A program made the translations under genes and the position numbers. 64,000 nucleotides of DNA, taken from positions 434,001 to 498,000 of the forward strand of contig DASXOB010000007.1 in assembly GCA_036494545.1 (NCBI GenBank), written 5' to 3'. Every line of letters begins with the position of its first letter. The first letter of the stretch is position 1. Source of the DNA: JAICXG01 sp036494545 (GTDB lineage: Bacteria; Verrucomicrobiota; Verrucomicrobiia; Chthoniobacterales; UBA10450). The notes under the pieces are model-generated. The model was given only the letters and a program-made list of their open reading frames with translations, searched no databases and was not told where the DNA came from. Shown piece by piece: positions 1 to 9,136 of the stretch.

Positions 1-509
1 TCACTCGCTATGGCTTGGAGGGCGGGGCAATTTATCGCCTCGGTCCGATCCTCCGTGCCATGAAGTCGCCCGAGCTCCAGGTCGATTTCAAACCACAGGT
101 GAGCGCGGAAGCATTGCAAGCCCGCGCCTCGAATTTCAGGATGCCTAACGAATGGTTCGATGCTTGGAAACTCAGTCCCGGGACCCGGGTGCTCTTGCAG
201 ACCTATTTCCCTAACGAGTGCCTCAAGCGGGAGGCAGCCCTCGCCCGGGTAAAGGAGTTCCCGCTGCGCCTGCAGGGCCCGCGTCCGATTGCAGAGGCAA
301 TCTCGAGCGCGGGCGGTGTCTTATGGAAGGAGCTGGATGATGAGCTCATGCTGCGCAAAATGCCGGGCGTATTTCTGGCTGGGGAGATGATCGATTGGGA
401 AGCGCCCACCGGGGGCTATCTGCTCCAGGGATGTTTTTCGACCGGCACAAAAGCAGGTCGGAGCGCGGCCGATTATTCTCGGCGAGTCCTCACGGTCCAA
501 CGACAATAA
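1..509 (+). CDS. FAD-dependent oxidoreductase (TIGR03862-like), 3' part
   Basis: The reading frame is open from the left edge (first full codon at 3), so only the C-terminal 168 residues are visible. The first residues read TRYGLEGGAIYRLGP and the C-terminus contains GEMIDWEAPTGGYLLQGC. Both resemble the HI0933/BaiN-like flavoproteins, in particular the TIGR03862 subgroup, in which the last motif closes the FAD pocket. The N-terminal dinucleotide-binding motif lies outside the window. These proteins are predicted cytoplasmic FAD enzymes with poorly known substrates. Two motif copies (144, 210) are read here as Pro-Asn-Glu. The gene is followed by a hairpin and a convergent gene. Confidence 0.75.
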   Translation, partial: TRYGLEGGAIYRLGPILRAMKSPELQVDFKPQVSAEALQARASNFRMPNEWFDAWKLSPGTRVLLQTYFPNECLKREAALARVKEFPLRLQGPRPIAEAISSAGGVLWKELDDELMLRKMPGVFLAGEMIDWEAPTGGYLLQGCFSTGTKAGRSAADYSRRVLTVQRQ

Positions 510-535
510 TCTCTCGCCGAGCGACGGCGGAGATT
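508..535 (+). terminator. Hairpin after the flavoprotein gene
   Basis: AATCTC-T-CGCCG pairs with CGGCGGAGATT around the loop AGCGA, an 11-bp stem with one bulged T that begins inside the stop codon. No T-run follows, so it is only a candidate terminator. It sits between two convergent genes. Confidence 0.4.
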
Positions 536-563
536 GCCACCCAACGAGAGCCTAACGACACGC

Positions 564-1052
564 CTATCCGACCCAGCTCTTCCAGCGTTTTCGCAGCGGT
601 TTGACGTAGTCGTCCACATCCACGTCCTTTACCCGCTCGATGCCTTCCTTCACTGCTTCGGCGGAATCAGCATAGCCGCGTTTCACGGTTTTCATGAAAC
701 CCGGTAGAAAAGCCGGCGTAATTGAGCTCCAGTCAAACTCCCGTAGAGCCCGCTTGAGCGAGACTGAGGGCTCCTCGGGTCGCGAGGAATAACGAATTGC
801 CAGTCCGATCGCCAGGCCCAGGGCGAGCGCGCCAAGGACGGTCGGCACCGGATTTTCCCGCAGGAAAAACTCTGTTCGCTCCCGCACGACGACTGCCTTC
901 TGGCGGGTCTGACCCCAGGTATCGGAAGCGGCCTGCGAAAACTTGCGCGCCCCTTCACTCAAACGCTCCTGCGCACTGCGCGCGGGCAAATCATGACCAA
1001 ACTCGGTTTCCGACATCGGATCGTTCAAATTGTCTCCGTTCGAATCTTTCAT
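564..1052 (-). CDS. DUF883/ElaB-like membrane-anchored protein
   Basis: The 162-residue product has a long, charged, probably helical N-terminal part, then RENPVPTVLGALALGLAIGL, a glycine-spaced hydrophobic segment preceded by the RENP motif typical of the ElaB/YqjD/DUF883 family. Those proteins are inner-membrane-anchored and have been linked to stationary-phase stress and ribosome association in enterobacteria. Unlike the classical family, the hydrophobic segment is not at the very end: about 70 further residues follow. The ATG at 1052 was chosen over the longer frame reaching 1139, because the extra residues look unlike protein and would run into the upstream region of the divergent gene at 1175. 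Confidence 0.6.
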   Translation of the reverse strand: MKDSNGDNLNDPMSETEFGHDLPARSAQERLSEGARKFSQAASDTWGQTRQKAVVVRERTEFFLRENPVPTVLGALALGLAIGLAIRYSSRPEEPSVSLKRALREFDWSSITPAFLPGFMKTVKRGYADSAEAVKEGIERVKDVDVDDYVKPLRKRWKSWVG

Positions 1053-1162
1053 ATCTTTAGTTTCGCACGGAACGGTGGTTTTGCGCCCTTCAATTCGCAA
1101 GGTTTGAAAGAGGCGGCATCCATCCGCATGTTCGAGCACGAAGCAGGTTTGAATAGAAACCC

Positions 1163-1168
1163 AGGAGG
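1163..1168 (+). promoter_or_regulatory. Strong Shine-Dalgarno AGGAGG
   Basis: A perfect AGGAGG lies six bases before the ATG at 1175. It is worth noting because most genes in the window lack any recognisable Shine-Dalgarno. It suggests high expression of the small downstream protein and fixes its start. Confidence 0.8.
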
Positions 1169-1174
1169 TAAATC

Positions 1175-1522
1175 ATGGCCGACGAAACGACGAGCAAGAG
1201 CGACGAGGCGGCTAAGCTGAATCTGGCCGCAGAAGAAGCTTATTGGCGGGAACATCACGCCGCGCAGCCGCACGCGACCAAAGAAACAACTTATGAACAT
1301 TTTGCCCCGGCCTATCGCGTCGGCGCGGAGGCGGCAGCCAAATATCCCGGCAAGGCGTTTGACGAAATCGAGGACGAGATCGCCCTTGATTACGAAAAGC
1401 ATCAAGTCGGCTCCGCGTTGCCTTGGGATCACGTGCGCGGCGCGTCGAAGGCTGCCTGGTCAAGGTTGAGCGGCGTGACTTCGCCGCGCGATCCGTCACG
1501 CGGAATGCGCGGCGGTATCTAG
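1175..1522 (+). CDS. Small conserved hypothetical protein
   Basis: This 115-residue soluble protein has no signal peptide or membrane segment. The N-terminus is charged, the middle contains YEHFAPAYRVGAEAA and the second half ALPWDHVRGASKAAW. I recognise these as a conserved pattern of uncharacterised small bacterial proteins, but no function is assigned to them. The start is fixed by an excellent AGGAGG. It is divergent from the DUF883-like gene across about 120 bp. Both being small, abundant-looking and adjacent hints at a shared stress role, which is only inference. Confidence 0.65.
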   Translation: MADETTSKSDEAAKLNLAAEEAYWREHHAAQPHATKETTYEHFAPAYRVGAEAAAKYPGKAFDEIEDEIALDYEKHQVGSALPWDHVRGASKAAWSRLSGVTSPRDPSRGMRGGI

Positions 1523-1557
1523 TTTCGATCCCTCACGTTGGGCGAGGGGTCTTCGCG

Positions 1558-4091
1558 TCACCTCCATTCATGTTTCGGATAGCGGCGCTGGAGCTCCTGT
1601 TTGATTTTGGGATAACTATCGCGCCAGAAAATCGTCAAATCGTCGGTGATCTGGATGGGCCGATGATTCGGCGCCAGCACTTCGATCCGCAACGGGAAAC
1701 GTCCCGGCCCGATCGTTAGGCGATCATTTATGCCGTACAGGTCCTGAATCCGCGCCGCAATGGTTGGCGGCTTGCTCGGGCCGTAAACAATTTTGGCATT
1801 CCGCCCGTTAGGTAGTTTGATCCGCTCGGGTGTGTAGCTATCGAGCGCCGCATGTTGGGCCTCGCTCAGCCACGTCCGCAGGACGTGGACAACCGGCCGC
1901 TCTTTGATCTCTTTGTAGCTCGTCGCGCCCTGGCAAATCTGCTCGATCAAGAGCAAGCGATCGCCTTCGCCGATGGGCGGCAGTTCCAGCTCGGGAAAGG
2001 CTCTCGCTGCAAAATCGAGCCGAGCAATCCATTGCTCGACGGTGTGATCCCATTTCTTGAGTGGACAGTTTCCGGCCAGCACTTCGCGAGCGAGCAGGGC
2101 AGCCGCTTCCTCTGTCGGCACATTTTCCGATTTTTTCTCCGTTAGAATGAGGTCGTGAAAGAGAGTGGCCGTCCGTCCAACGACGCGGCGAAGAGATGAG
2201 TCATAGTTTAACTCCGTTTTTTCCTCGATCGCTTCGGGGAAGAATTCACGGAGCCATTCTTCCTTAATCGCCGTCGCGAGGGTGAGCAGGACCTGGCGCT
2301 CGCCATCGCTCGCTTCGATCTCGCGGATTTCCGACGCTGTCAGCAGCCGCGCACGATGCACCACGCTTTCGCGGGCCAGCACTCCGCGCCGTCGATGGAC
2401 GAGGGCGCAGCGGAGTGTCCCCTGGTCGAGACGCACTGCGACCTGATCAGGGAATCCCGCCAGCACACAGCGTGCGATCGCCCCGGCCCGGCTCGCGTGT
2501 TCCTCCAAATCGAGACCTTCGTCGCGCGCGATGGAGAGGAATTGTTCCCAGAGCTGGCCCGCTTCGCGCGCGGCGCCCGCATTGATGCCGAGTTGCGCAC
2601 AACGTCGCGGATCGAATCGATTTTTTTCCGCAAAGCGAAAGGCGCGCAGCAGGATGAAGAGATCGGATTCATCGTCGCTTCCGAAGAAGTTTTCCCGCTC
2701 GGCCCGCATTTCCTTTCCGTCGATCCGTCGGAGCAGATTGCGACCCTGGGTAAGCACCGCAATCAGTGCGGCGCCGCGGACGCATCGCTCGTCGTGAGCC
2801 GCGAGCAGCATGCGCGCGTAACGCGGGTGCACGGGGAATGCGAGCATGCGTTGGCCTAACGAGGATAATTTTCCACCGACTATCGCGCCAAGATCGTGCA
2901 GCAGTTGTTCGGCTCTCTCGAGCGATTTTGGGTCGGGCGGTTCCAGCCAGCGGAAGGCGGAGATCTCGTCAACTCCACTCGCCTTCAGAGTCAAAACGAC
3001 CTCCGCGAGATCAAGCCGCTTTACCTCCGGCAGTTCCTGTGGCGCGCGTTCGAGGTGTTCGAGTTCCGTCCAGAGACGCAGACAAAATCCGGGCGCAGTG
3101 CGGCCGGCGCGACCGGCGCGCTGATCGGCCGAGGCGCGGCTAATTTTTTCGACAAGCAGCGTATTGATTCCTCTGCGTGAATCGTAGCGCGCGATTCGGG
3201 CGAAGCCGCTGTCGATCACAACCCGGACGCCGTCAATGGTTAGGGAAGTCTCCGCGACATTGGTCGCGACGATCGCTTTTCGCTTTTCGTTAGGTGCGAG
3301 GGCCGCATCCTGTTCCGCCGGTGGCAGCTCACTGTAAAGTGGGAGGGCTGCAAATTGGTTGCCTGCCCGTGAGGCACGGATGGCGGAGACGGTACGGTTT
3401 ATCTCGTACTTCCCGGGCATGAAGATTAGCACGTCGCCTTCTGTTTTCGGCGCGAGCCGATCCAGTTCGTCCGCTGCAAGTTCCCACATGGAGTAGCTGT
3501 CTGCGCGCACCGGCTTTTCCAGGTATTCGATCGCCACCGGATGCATCCGGCCGCTCGAAGTGAGGACAGGACACGGAGCGAGATATTTTTCCAGCTTGTC
3601 CGACTCGAGGGTGGCGGACATGACGATGAGCTTGAGGTCGGGACGCTTCAGTTCCTGTAACTGCAAGGTGCGCGCGAGAGTGATGTCGCCGTAGAGATGG
3701 CGCTCGTGGAACTCGTCGAAAATGATTGCCGCTACTCCGCGCAGCTGCGGATCCTGCAAAAGCTGGCGAAGGAGAATGCCTTCGGTAACGAAGCGAATGC
3801 GCGTTCTGCCGGAAACAACTTTTTCGAAGCGGATTTGATATCCGACCTCATCGCCCAAACGTGCACCTCGCCCCAGGCGACGCGAGCGGCCAGGAGGCGG
3901 GTGGCGAGTCGGCGCGGCTGGAGGACGACAACTTCCCCGTCGCCGAGCAGCCCGTGGTCGAGCAGCATCTGCGGAACCTGGGTCGATTTTCCAGAGCCGG
4001 TCGGTGCTTGCAGGATCAAACGGGGTCGTTCGCGTTTTAGCCTAACGATCTCGTCTTCAAGCTCGTAAATCGGAAGCTCATGGGGAATCAT
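1558..4091 (-). CDS. hrpB: ATP-dependent helicase HrpB (one frameshift)
   Basis: DEAH-type superfamily 2 helicase. The N-terminal part (4091 down to about 3871) carries Walker A APTGSGKS (residues 29-36). The rest is in another frame and carries motif II DEFHER (about 126-131), motif III SATLE, motif V with NVAETSLTID, and motif VI RAGRAGRT, then the HrpB-specific C-terminal region ending in PKHEWR. The frames join at CCCC (3871-3874 on the + strand). One extra G on the coding strand would restore a continuous protein of about 844 residues, normal for HrpB. All motifs are intact, so a homopolymer sequencing error is as likely as a real inactivating mutation. The stop of the aldolase gene lies 9 bp upstream, so the two are probably co-transcribed. 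HrpB's physiological substrate is not well established. Confidence 0.85.
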
Positions 4092-4100
4092 GGCGCATCG

Positions 4101-5132
4101 TCAGGCGCGGAGATCTTCGATGAAAGTGTCGATCGCGGTTTCGGTCGTGTTCCACGAACACATGAGTCGATAAACGCCCGGCAGGAAAAAATTCTGGAAA
4201 TTCCAGCCGGCAGCGTGAGCGCGTTCTACGACGTCGTCCGGCAGCCTAACGAAAAGCGCATTCGCCTCCCGCGAGAAAATGAAATCGATCTGACCGGTGG
4301 CGCGCAGTTTCCTCTCCAGTAAAGCTGCCATCGCGTTGGCGTGGCGGGCGTTCCTTAGCCAAAGATCGTTCGCCAGTAACGCGGACCAGGGCGCGGCGAG
4401 GAAACGCATCTTGGAGGCGAGTTGGCCGCCTTGCTTCAGCCGATAGTCGAAGTTTTGCGCCACTTCGCGATCGAAAAACACAATCAGTTCGCCCGCTGCC
4501 AGGCCGTTCTTGGTTCCGCCAAAGGAGAGAACATCCACGCCACGTTCCCACGTGATCTCACGCGGCCGGCAGCCTAACGAGGCCACCGCGTTGGCAAAGC
4601 GCGCCCCATCCATGTGGAGACGAAGCGAATGCTTCCGGGTAAACTCCATGATCGCTTCCAATTCGTTAGGCGAATAGATCGTACCGGCCTCGGTTGCCTG
4701 GGTAATACTAAGCGCGCACACCCTGGTGGAATGCACATCGAGATGTTGCCCCAGAATCGCTTTCGCTTCGTTAAGGTCGATCTTGCCGTTCGCTCCGCTG
4801 ACAGGCAGAAGCTTTGCACCGCCGGCGAAGAATTCCGGGGCGCCACATTCATCGGTTTCAATGTGGGCCCGCTCGTAACAAATCACGCTCTCAAATGGAC
4901 GACAGAGGTGGGCGAGGGCGAGCGAGTTTGCAGCCGTGCCATTGAAGACGATGAAAGTTTGGCAATCTGTCTCGAAGACTTCGCGCACCTGCGCCGAGAC
5001 GCGCTCTGTCCAGCGATCAGCCCCATAGGAGGCTTCGGCTTCGTGATTTGCTTCCTGCAAGGCTGCCCAGGCCTCCGGGGAGATTCCGGCAGTGTTATCG
5101 CTCGCGAAGTCGTTACGCAGGCGCTGCGACAT
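4101..5132 (-). CDS. ltaE: Low-specificity L-threonine aldolase
   Basis: This 343-residue PLP enzyme of fold type I is expected to cleave L-threonine or L-allo-threonine to glycine and acetaldehyde in the cytoplasm. Visible signatures are FNGTAANSLAL (residues 63-73), the aromatic/His stretch ERAHIETDE (about 87-95), HMDGARFANA (173-182, with the PLP-binding Asp) and the Schiff-base lysine K208 in SFGGTKNG. Length and motifs fit the beta-eliminating lyase/threonine aldolase family. It is transcribed just ahead of hrpB. Two motif copies lie immediately upstream (5174, 5192). Confidence 0.85.
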   Translation of the reverse strand: MSQRLRNDFASDNTAGISPEAWAALQEANHEAEASYGADRWTERVSAQVREVFETDCQTFIVFNGTAANSLALAHLCRPFESVICYERAHIETDECGAPEFFAGGAKLLPVSGANGKIDLNEAKAILGQHLDVHSTRVCALSITQATEAGTIYSPNELEAIMEFTRKHSLRLHMDGARFANAVASLGCRPREITWERGVDVLSFGGTKNGLAAGELIVFFDREVAQNFDYRLKQGGQLASKMRFLAAPWSALLANDLWLRNARHANAMAALLERKLRATGQIDFIFSREANALFVRLPDDVVERAHAAGWNFQNFFLPGVYRLMCSWNTTETAIDTFIEDLRA

Positions 5133-5243
5133 GAAAATCTTTCATAATCGACAAGGCATGGCCGCGCAACTGGCCTAACGACGCGCATGCCCCTAACGAA
5201 TCTAGGATGCAAAGAGGTCTCTTCCGGGAAGCAGAAAGCACTG

Positions 5244-5297
5244 CGCCTGGTCGGGAGTGGTCCTGGTCTAACCACGCCAGGGACCTCCCGCCAGGCG
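5244..5297 (-). terminator. Long imperfect hairpin in the 5133-5318 gap
   Basis: CGCCTGG-T-CGGGAG-TG-GTCC-TGG (5244-5266) pairs with CCAGGGACCTCCCGCCAGGCG (5277-5297, 21 bases read as CCAGGGAC then CTCCCG then CCAGGCG). The stem has about 20 pairs with small bulges and the loop is about 10 bases. It lies just downstream of the 38-residue gene read on the - strand, so it could end that transcript, although no T-run follows. A REP-like element is an alternative. The rest of the gap holds two motif copies (5174, 5192) and nothing else I recognise. Confidence 0.5.
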
Positions 5298-5318
5298 ACT
5301 CACCTCTACCTTGCCAAC

Positions 5319-5435
5319 CTAGCTGCAACCACGCAGCAAAAAGATAATAAAGAGGATCGGAATGGGCACTCCGAGCAGCCAGAGGAGAATGTAGCCGGCC
5401 GCGCCAGCTTCCTTGATTCGTTGGGAAAGTTTCAT
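5319..5435 (-). CDS. 38-residue small membrane protein
   Basis: The short frame starts MKLSQRIKEAGAAG, continues into a hydrophobic helix containing YILLWLLGVPIPILFI and ends FLLRGCS. A short positively charged N-terminus, one transmembrane segment with a Pro-x-Pro kink and a terminal Cys make a convincing membrane miniprotein, and the pattern resembles small unannotated proteins in other bacteria. It lies inside a longer open frame whose upstream part looks like a shadow of the proline dehydrogenase gene. No clear Shine-Dalgarno is seen. The strong hairpin begins about 20 bp after its stop. Its function is unknown. Confidence 0.5.
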   Translation of the reverse strand: MKLSQRIKEAGAAGYILLWLLGVPIPILFIIFLLRGCS

Positions 5436-5549
5436 GAGGTAGTTTCTTGGTCTAACTTTGATTCGCAAGAGATGACGTTTTTGGGCGTGTCGGCGCGATT
5501 GGAAACCACGCCTTTGCCGAAAGCCGCGCCCCGCCTTATTTTTTGCCTT

Positions 5550-8500
5550 ATGAGCGCTCTCCAAGCCGCCATCGAACGTCGCGGCCAACAGATTTTCGAC
5601 CTTGTCGATCAACACCCCGAATCCATTTTCACCAAGGCCGGTTTCTACCAAAAGATGATGGCTTTCTCCATGCGCGACGAGACCTTCAAAGTGCAGATGT
5701 TTCGCTTCGTCGACGTGCTCGCGTCCCTCCGGCGTTCGGGCGACATCGTCGAGCATTTGCGCGAATATTTTGCGGGGATGGATGGCTTCGTTCCGATGAT
5801 GCAAACGGGGTTGCGCGCCGCCGGTATTTTTCCCTGGCTGACCGCTTACATTCTGCGGCGCAACGTTTCCGGCATGGCGCGGCAATTTATCGCTGGGAAG
5901 GACGGCACTGACGTGATGAAAACGCTGCGGAAGAAACGCCGACAAAAAATCGGCTTCACTGTCGATTTGTTAGGCGAAGCGGTCGTGAGCGAGAGGGAAG
6001 CGGAGGAATATGCGGCTCGCGCGATGGAATTGCTTGAGACTCTGGCGCGTGAGACTCGCGGCTGGACGGATTCGTTAGGCAAGAACGTCGAGCTGTTTCC
6101 GGTGGTGAATCTTTCTCTCAAGATCTCGGCTTTTTATTCGCAGATGGATCCGGCGGCGCCGGAAGAAGCGGTGGCGCATCTCGCGCCCAAGCTGCGACCC
6201 ATTCTGCGGCGGGCCAAGGAGCTCGGGGCTTTTGTCAATTTCGACATGGAGAGCTACGCGCAGAAGAACAGCACGCTCGATCTCTTCAAACAGCTTTTCA
6301 GGGAGCCGGAGTTCGCCGACTGGCCGCACGTCGGCATCGTCATCCAGGCTTATCTGCGCGATGCCGAACGCGATTTGCGTGACCTGATTGAATGGGGTCG
6401 TCGACGCGGGACGCGTTTCGCCGTCAGGCTGGTGAAGGGTGCCTACTGGGACTACGAGAAAATTATCTCGCAACAAAACGGCTGGGTCTGTCCTGTCTTT
6501 CTGCAAAAACCGGAGAGCGACGCCAACTTCGAAACCTGCACACGCGTTCTGCTCGATAACGAATCCATCGTCACCGCGGCCTTCGGATCGCACAACGTGC
6601 GCAGCATTGCGCACGCGATGGCCTACGCGGAAGAGAAAGGAATCGAGAAAAGCCGTTTCGAATTTCAGCTCCTCTATGGCATGGCGGGGCCGATCAAGCG
6701 CGCGCTCGTCGAAATGGGTTATCGGGTTCGCGAGTATTCGCCGGTCGGCGAGCTGCTGCCGGGCATGTCTTATCTCGTTAGGCGCCTGCTTGAGAACACT
6801 TCCAACGAAGGTTTTCTGCGCGCGAAGTTTTCCGAAAACCTCTCCGCGGCGCAGTTGCTGCGCGATCCGAATGACTTAGTCACGATTGGCGCGCGCATTT
6901 TGCCGCCGGTCGAAATGGAGCCAAGCCATTATCACTCGGCAAATGGCGACCGCGAAACGCCGCCGGGCGATACCTACGAAAACGCGCCGATGGTTAATTT
7001 CGTCCATCGCCAAAATCAGGAGCGTATGCGCACCGCGCTTCGGGAAGTGCGAAGCCGTTTTGGCAGGAAATATCCGCTCGTGATCGACGGCGAAAAGGTC
7101 ACCACCGGGAAATGGATGTCGTCCCTTAACCCGAGCGCCCCTAACGAGATCGTAGGCGAAGTGGCGGAGGCGGGAATTCCCGAGGCCGAGCGCGCGGTTA
7201 AAGCAGCTCGAGCCGCTTTCGATCATTGGTGCCGCGTTTCGGTGGAGCATCGCGCGCAGTTACTTGAGCGGGTGGCGGCGATCATGGAACGTCGGCGTTT
7301 CGAGCTTTCCGCCGTCGAGGTCTTTGAGGTGGGCAAACCATGGGAGGAAGCCGATGGCGACATTCGTGAGGCGATGGACTTTTGCCTTTTCTATGCCCAG
7401 CAAATGCGCATCCTCGGCCGGCCACAGCTCACTCAGCATGTCGCGGGCGAGGAGAACTATCAGCATTACTGGGGACGTGGCGTAGCGCTCGTCGTTGCAC
7501 CTTGGAATTTCCCGATTGCGATCCTCTGCGGAATGGCCTCCGCCTCGTTGGTCACGGGCAACGCGGTGATCATGAAGCCGGCCGAACAATCAGCGATCTG
7601 CGGTGCGCTGCTCATGGAGATTTTTGAGGAAGCCGGCGTGCCGAAGGGTGTGCTTAACCTCCTCAATGGCGACGGTGCGGTCATCGGCGAATACCTCGTG
7701 AATCATGAGCAGGTCGACCTCATTGCCTTTACGGGATCGCGCGAAGTGGGTCTGCACATTTGGGAAGCAGCCGGTAAGACTCAGCCTGGGCAGCGCGAGC
7801 TCAAGCGAGTGATTTGTGAAATGGGCGGCAAGAACGCCATCATTGTCGATTCCGACGCCGACCTCGATGAGACAATCGTCGATTCGATTTACTCCGCTTT
7901 TGGTTACCAGGGCCAGAAATGCTCCGCGCTCTCCCGACTCATTGTTTTGGAAGAGAACTACGATCGTGTGGTGGAACGCCTTCTCTCGGCGGCGGCCAGT
8001 TTACGCGTCGGCAAACCGGAGACGCCCGGCATTACGGTCGGGCCAGTGATCGATGAGACGGCCTACAAGCGGATCCTCGACATGATCGAGGTTGGAAAAA
8101 AAGAGGCGACTCTCGCCTATCAGGCGAAAGATGTGCCTAACGAAGGATACTTCATCCCGCCGACTATTTTTACCGATGTTTCGCCTAACGACCGTATCGC
8201 GCGCGAAGAAATCTTTGGGCCAGTGCTGAGCGTAATCAAGGTGCGCGATCTCGACGAAGCGCTCGCAGTGGCCAACGGCATCGACTACGCGCTTACGGCT
8301 GGCTTCTTCTCGCGCAGTCCGGCCAACATTGAGCGGATCAAAGCCGAGTTGGTGGCGGGAAATGTTTACGTCAACCGTTCCTGCACCGGTGCGGTGGTAG
8401 GTCGACATCCGTTTGGCGGCTTCAAAATGAGCGGCGGCGGCACCAAGGCCGGAGGGGGAGATTATCTTCTGCAATTTCTCATCCCGCGCATTGTGACGGA

Positions 8501-8606
8501 AAATATCATGCGGCACGGCTTCGCACCGGAAGAAACACCGCTCTACCGCGCCGAGTTTCTCGCCAGGCAACCCGGGACGACAAACGTTGAGAAGGCGAGG
8601 GGTTGA
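5550..8606 (+). CDS. putA: Bifunctional proline dehydrogenase / L-glutamate gamma-semialdehyde dehydrogenase
   Basis: The 1018-residue enzyme oxidises proline to glutamate in two steps. The N-terminal half is the FAD-binding proline dehydrogenase barrel, with VRLVKGAYWDYE and FEFQLLYGMAGPIKRAL. The C-terminal half is an aldehyde dehydrogenase with PWNFPIAILCGM, FTGSREVG, the general base Glu757 (ICEMGGKNA) and catalytic Cys791 (GYQGQKCSALSR). There is no N-terminal ribbon-helix-helix domain, so this is a short PutA that cannot autoregulate by DNA binding, unlike the E. coli protein. The ATG at 5550 was chosen because the preceding 121 codons of open frame cross the hairpin and the divergent miniprotein gene and do not resemble the family. 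It carries five motif copies, read as DSLG, LVRR, APNE, VPNE and SPND. Confidence 0.93.
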   Translation: MSALQAAIERRGQQIFDLVDQHPESIFTKAGFYQKMMAFSMRDETFKVQMFRFVDVLASLRRSGDIVEHLREYFAGMDGFVPMMQTGLRAAGIFPWLTAYILRRNVSGMARQFIAGKDGTDVMKTLRKKRRQKIGFTVDLLGEAVVSEREAEEYAARAMELLETLARETRGWTDSLGKNVELFPVVNLSLKISAFYSQMDPAAPEEAVAHLAPKLRPILRRAKELGAFVNFDMESYAQKNSTLDLFKQLFREPEFADWPHVGIVIQAYLRDAERDLRDLIEWGRRRGTRFAVRLVKGAYWDYEKIISQQNGWVCPVFLQKPESDANFETCTRVLLDNESIVTAAFGSHNVRSIAHAMAYAEEKGIEKSRFEFQLLYGMAGPIKRALVEMGYRVREYSPVGELLPGMSYLVRRLLENTSNEGFLRAKFSENLSAAQLLRDPNDLVTIGARILPPVEMEPSHYHSANGDRETPPGDTYENAPMVNFVHRQNQERMRTALREVRSRFGRKYPLVIDGEKVTTGKWMSSLNPSAPNEIVGEVAEAGIPEAERAVKAARAAFDHWCRVSVEHRAQLLERVAAIMERRRFELSAVEVFEVGKPWEEADGDIREAMDFCLFYAQQMRILGRPQLTQHVAGEENYQHYWGRGVALVVAPWNFPIAILCGMASASLVTGNAVIMKPAEQSAICGALLMEIFEEAGVPKGVLNLLNGDGAVIGEYLVNHEQVDLIAFTGSREVGLHIWEAAGKTQPGQRELKRVICEMGGKNAIIVDSDADLDETIVDSIYSAFGYQGQKCSALSRLIVLEENYDRVVERLLSAAASLRVGKPETPGITVGPVIDETAYKRILDMIEVGKKEATLAYQAKDVPNEGYFIPPTIFTDVSPNDRIAREEIFGPVLSVIKVRDLDEALAVANGIDYALTAGFFSRSPANIERIKAELVAGNVYVNRSCTGAVVGRHPFGGFKMSGGGTKAGGGDYLLQFLIPRIVTENIMRHGFAPEETPLYRAEFLARQPGTTNVEKARG

Positions 8607-9136
8607 ATGGTCAGACGAGGAAACGCAACCATGCTTCTCGCGCCAGCTCGTCAGGTCAAGAGCCCGTTTAGTACTGCAGAATGCGGATGACCTCGTGGAT
8701 CATCATGATGACGGGCCAGGCGGCCACGAGCGTGATCAAACCAAGGACGGCAGCTTCGATTCGAAAGCTGCGACTGGCATCGGCGCGCAGAACTTCCTTT
8801 GCCAGAACAGTGAAGTTCGGGCGCCGCCACGGCGAGCCGTCTCCTCCGAAAGATCCCCCAGAACGGGGAGCCTGAAAATGAAACTCGCCAGCCAGAAGTA
8901 AGCCGCGTTGCTGGCTGCGGTGCTCATAACGCGAGAGCGACCGAACGGAAGCGAGTCCGAGCTGGGGCTTCATCATTTCTCCTCAAGCATGCGCAATGCC
9001 GAAGAGACCGAAGCTATAAATTCCGACCACGCCGACACCACCAAGAACTTAGTCCGAATCGCCATCTCGTCCAACTGGAGTCGATTTTTGATCGAGGCAC
9101 ATTTCGGGTGGCATGTAAGGGAACTGAGGTCAGGCG
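8607..9136. other. Region between putA and the nuclease-like gene
   Basis: This 530-bp stretch has no gene I am certain of. On the - strand, frames of 68 codons (8973-9179) and 102 codons (8668-8976) overlap by ATGA and follow the nuclease-like gene, which would fit the tail of the hemB operon. The 68-codon frame contains IRTKFLVVSAWSEFIA and matches nothing I know. The 102-codon frame is listed separately. No motif copy or clear hairpin is present. Confidence 0.4.
8668..8976 (-). CDS. Possible small membrane protein, perhaps frameshifted
   Basis: The last 40 residues look like real protein: a charged stretch EVLRADASRSFRIE followed by a membrane helix AAVLGLITLVAAWPVIMMIH. The N-terminal half is Ser/Arg/Gly-rich and unconvincing. 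In the -1/+1 neighbouring frame, a start at 8927 gives MSTAASNAAYFWLASFIFRL, which reads better as an N-terminal membrane segment. A one-base shift in the GC-rich repeats near 8815-8840 would join the two into a protein of about 90 residues with two membrane segments. Either this is a small membrane protein with an indel in the sequence, or neither frame is used. Confidence 0.35.
   Translation of the reverse strand: MMKPQLGLASVRSLSRYEHRSQQRGLLLAGEFHFQAPRSGGSFGGDGSPWRRPNFTVLAKEVLRADASRSFRIEAAVLGLITLVAAWPVIMMIHEVIRILQY

Noticed and set aside
5187..5549. 121-codon N-terminal extension of putA
   Set aside because: The open frame crosses a hairpin and the opposite-strand miniprotein gene, and its translation does not resemble a PutA N-terminus.
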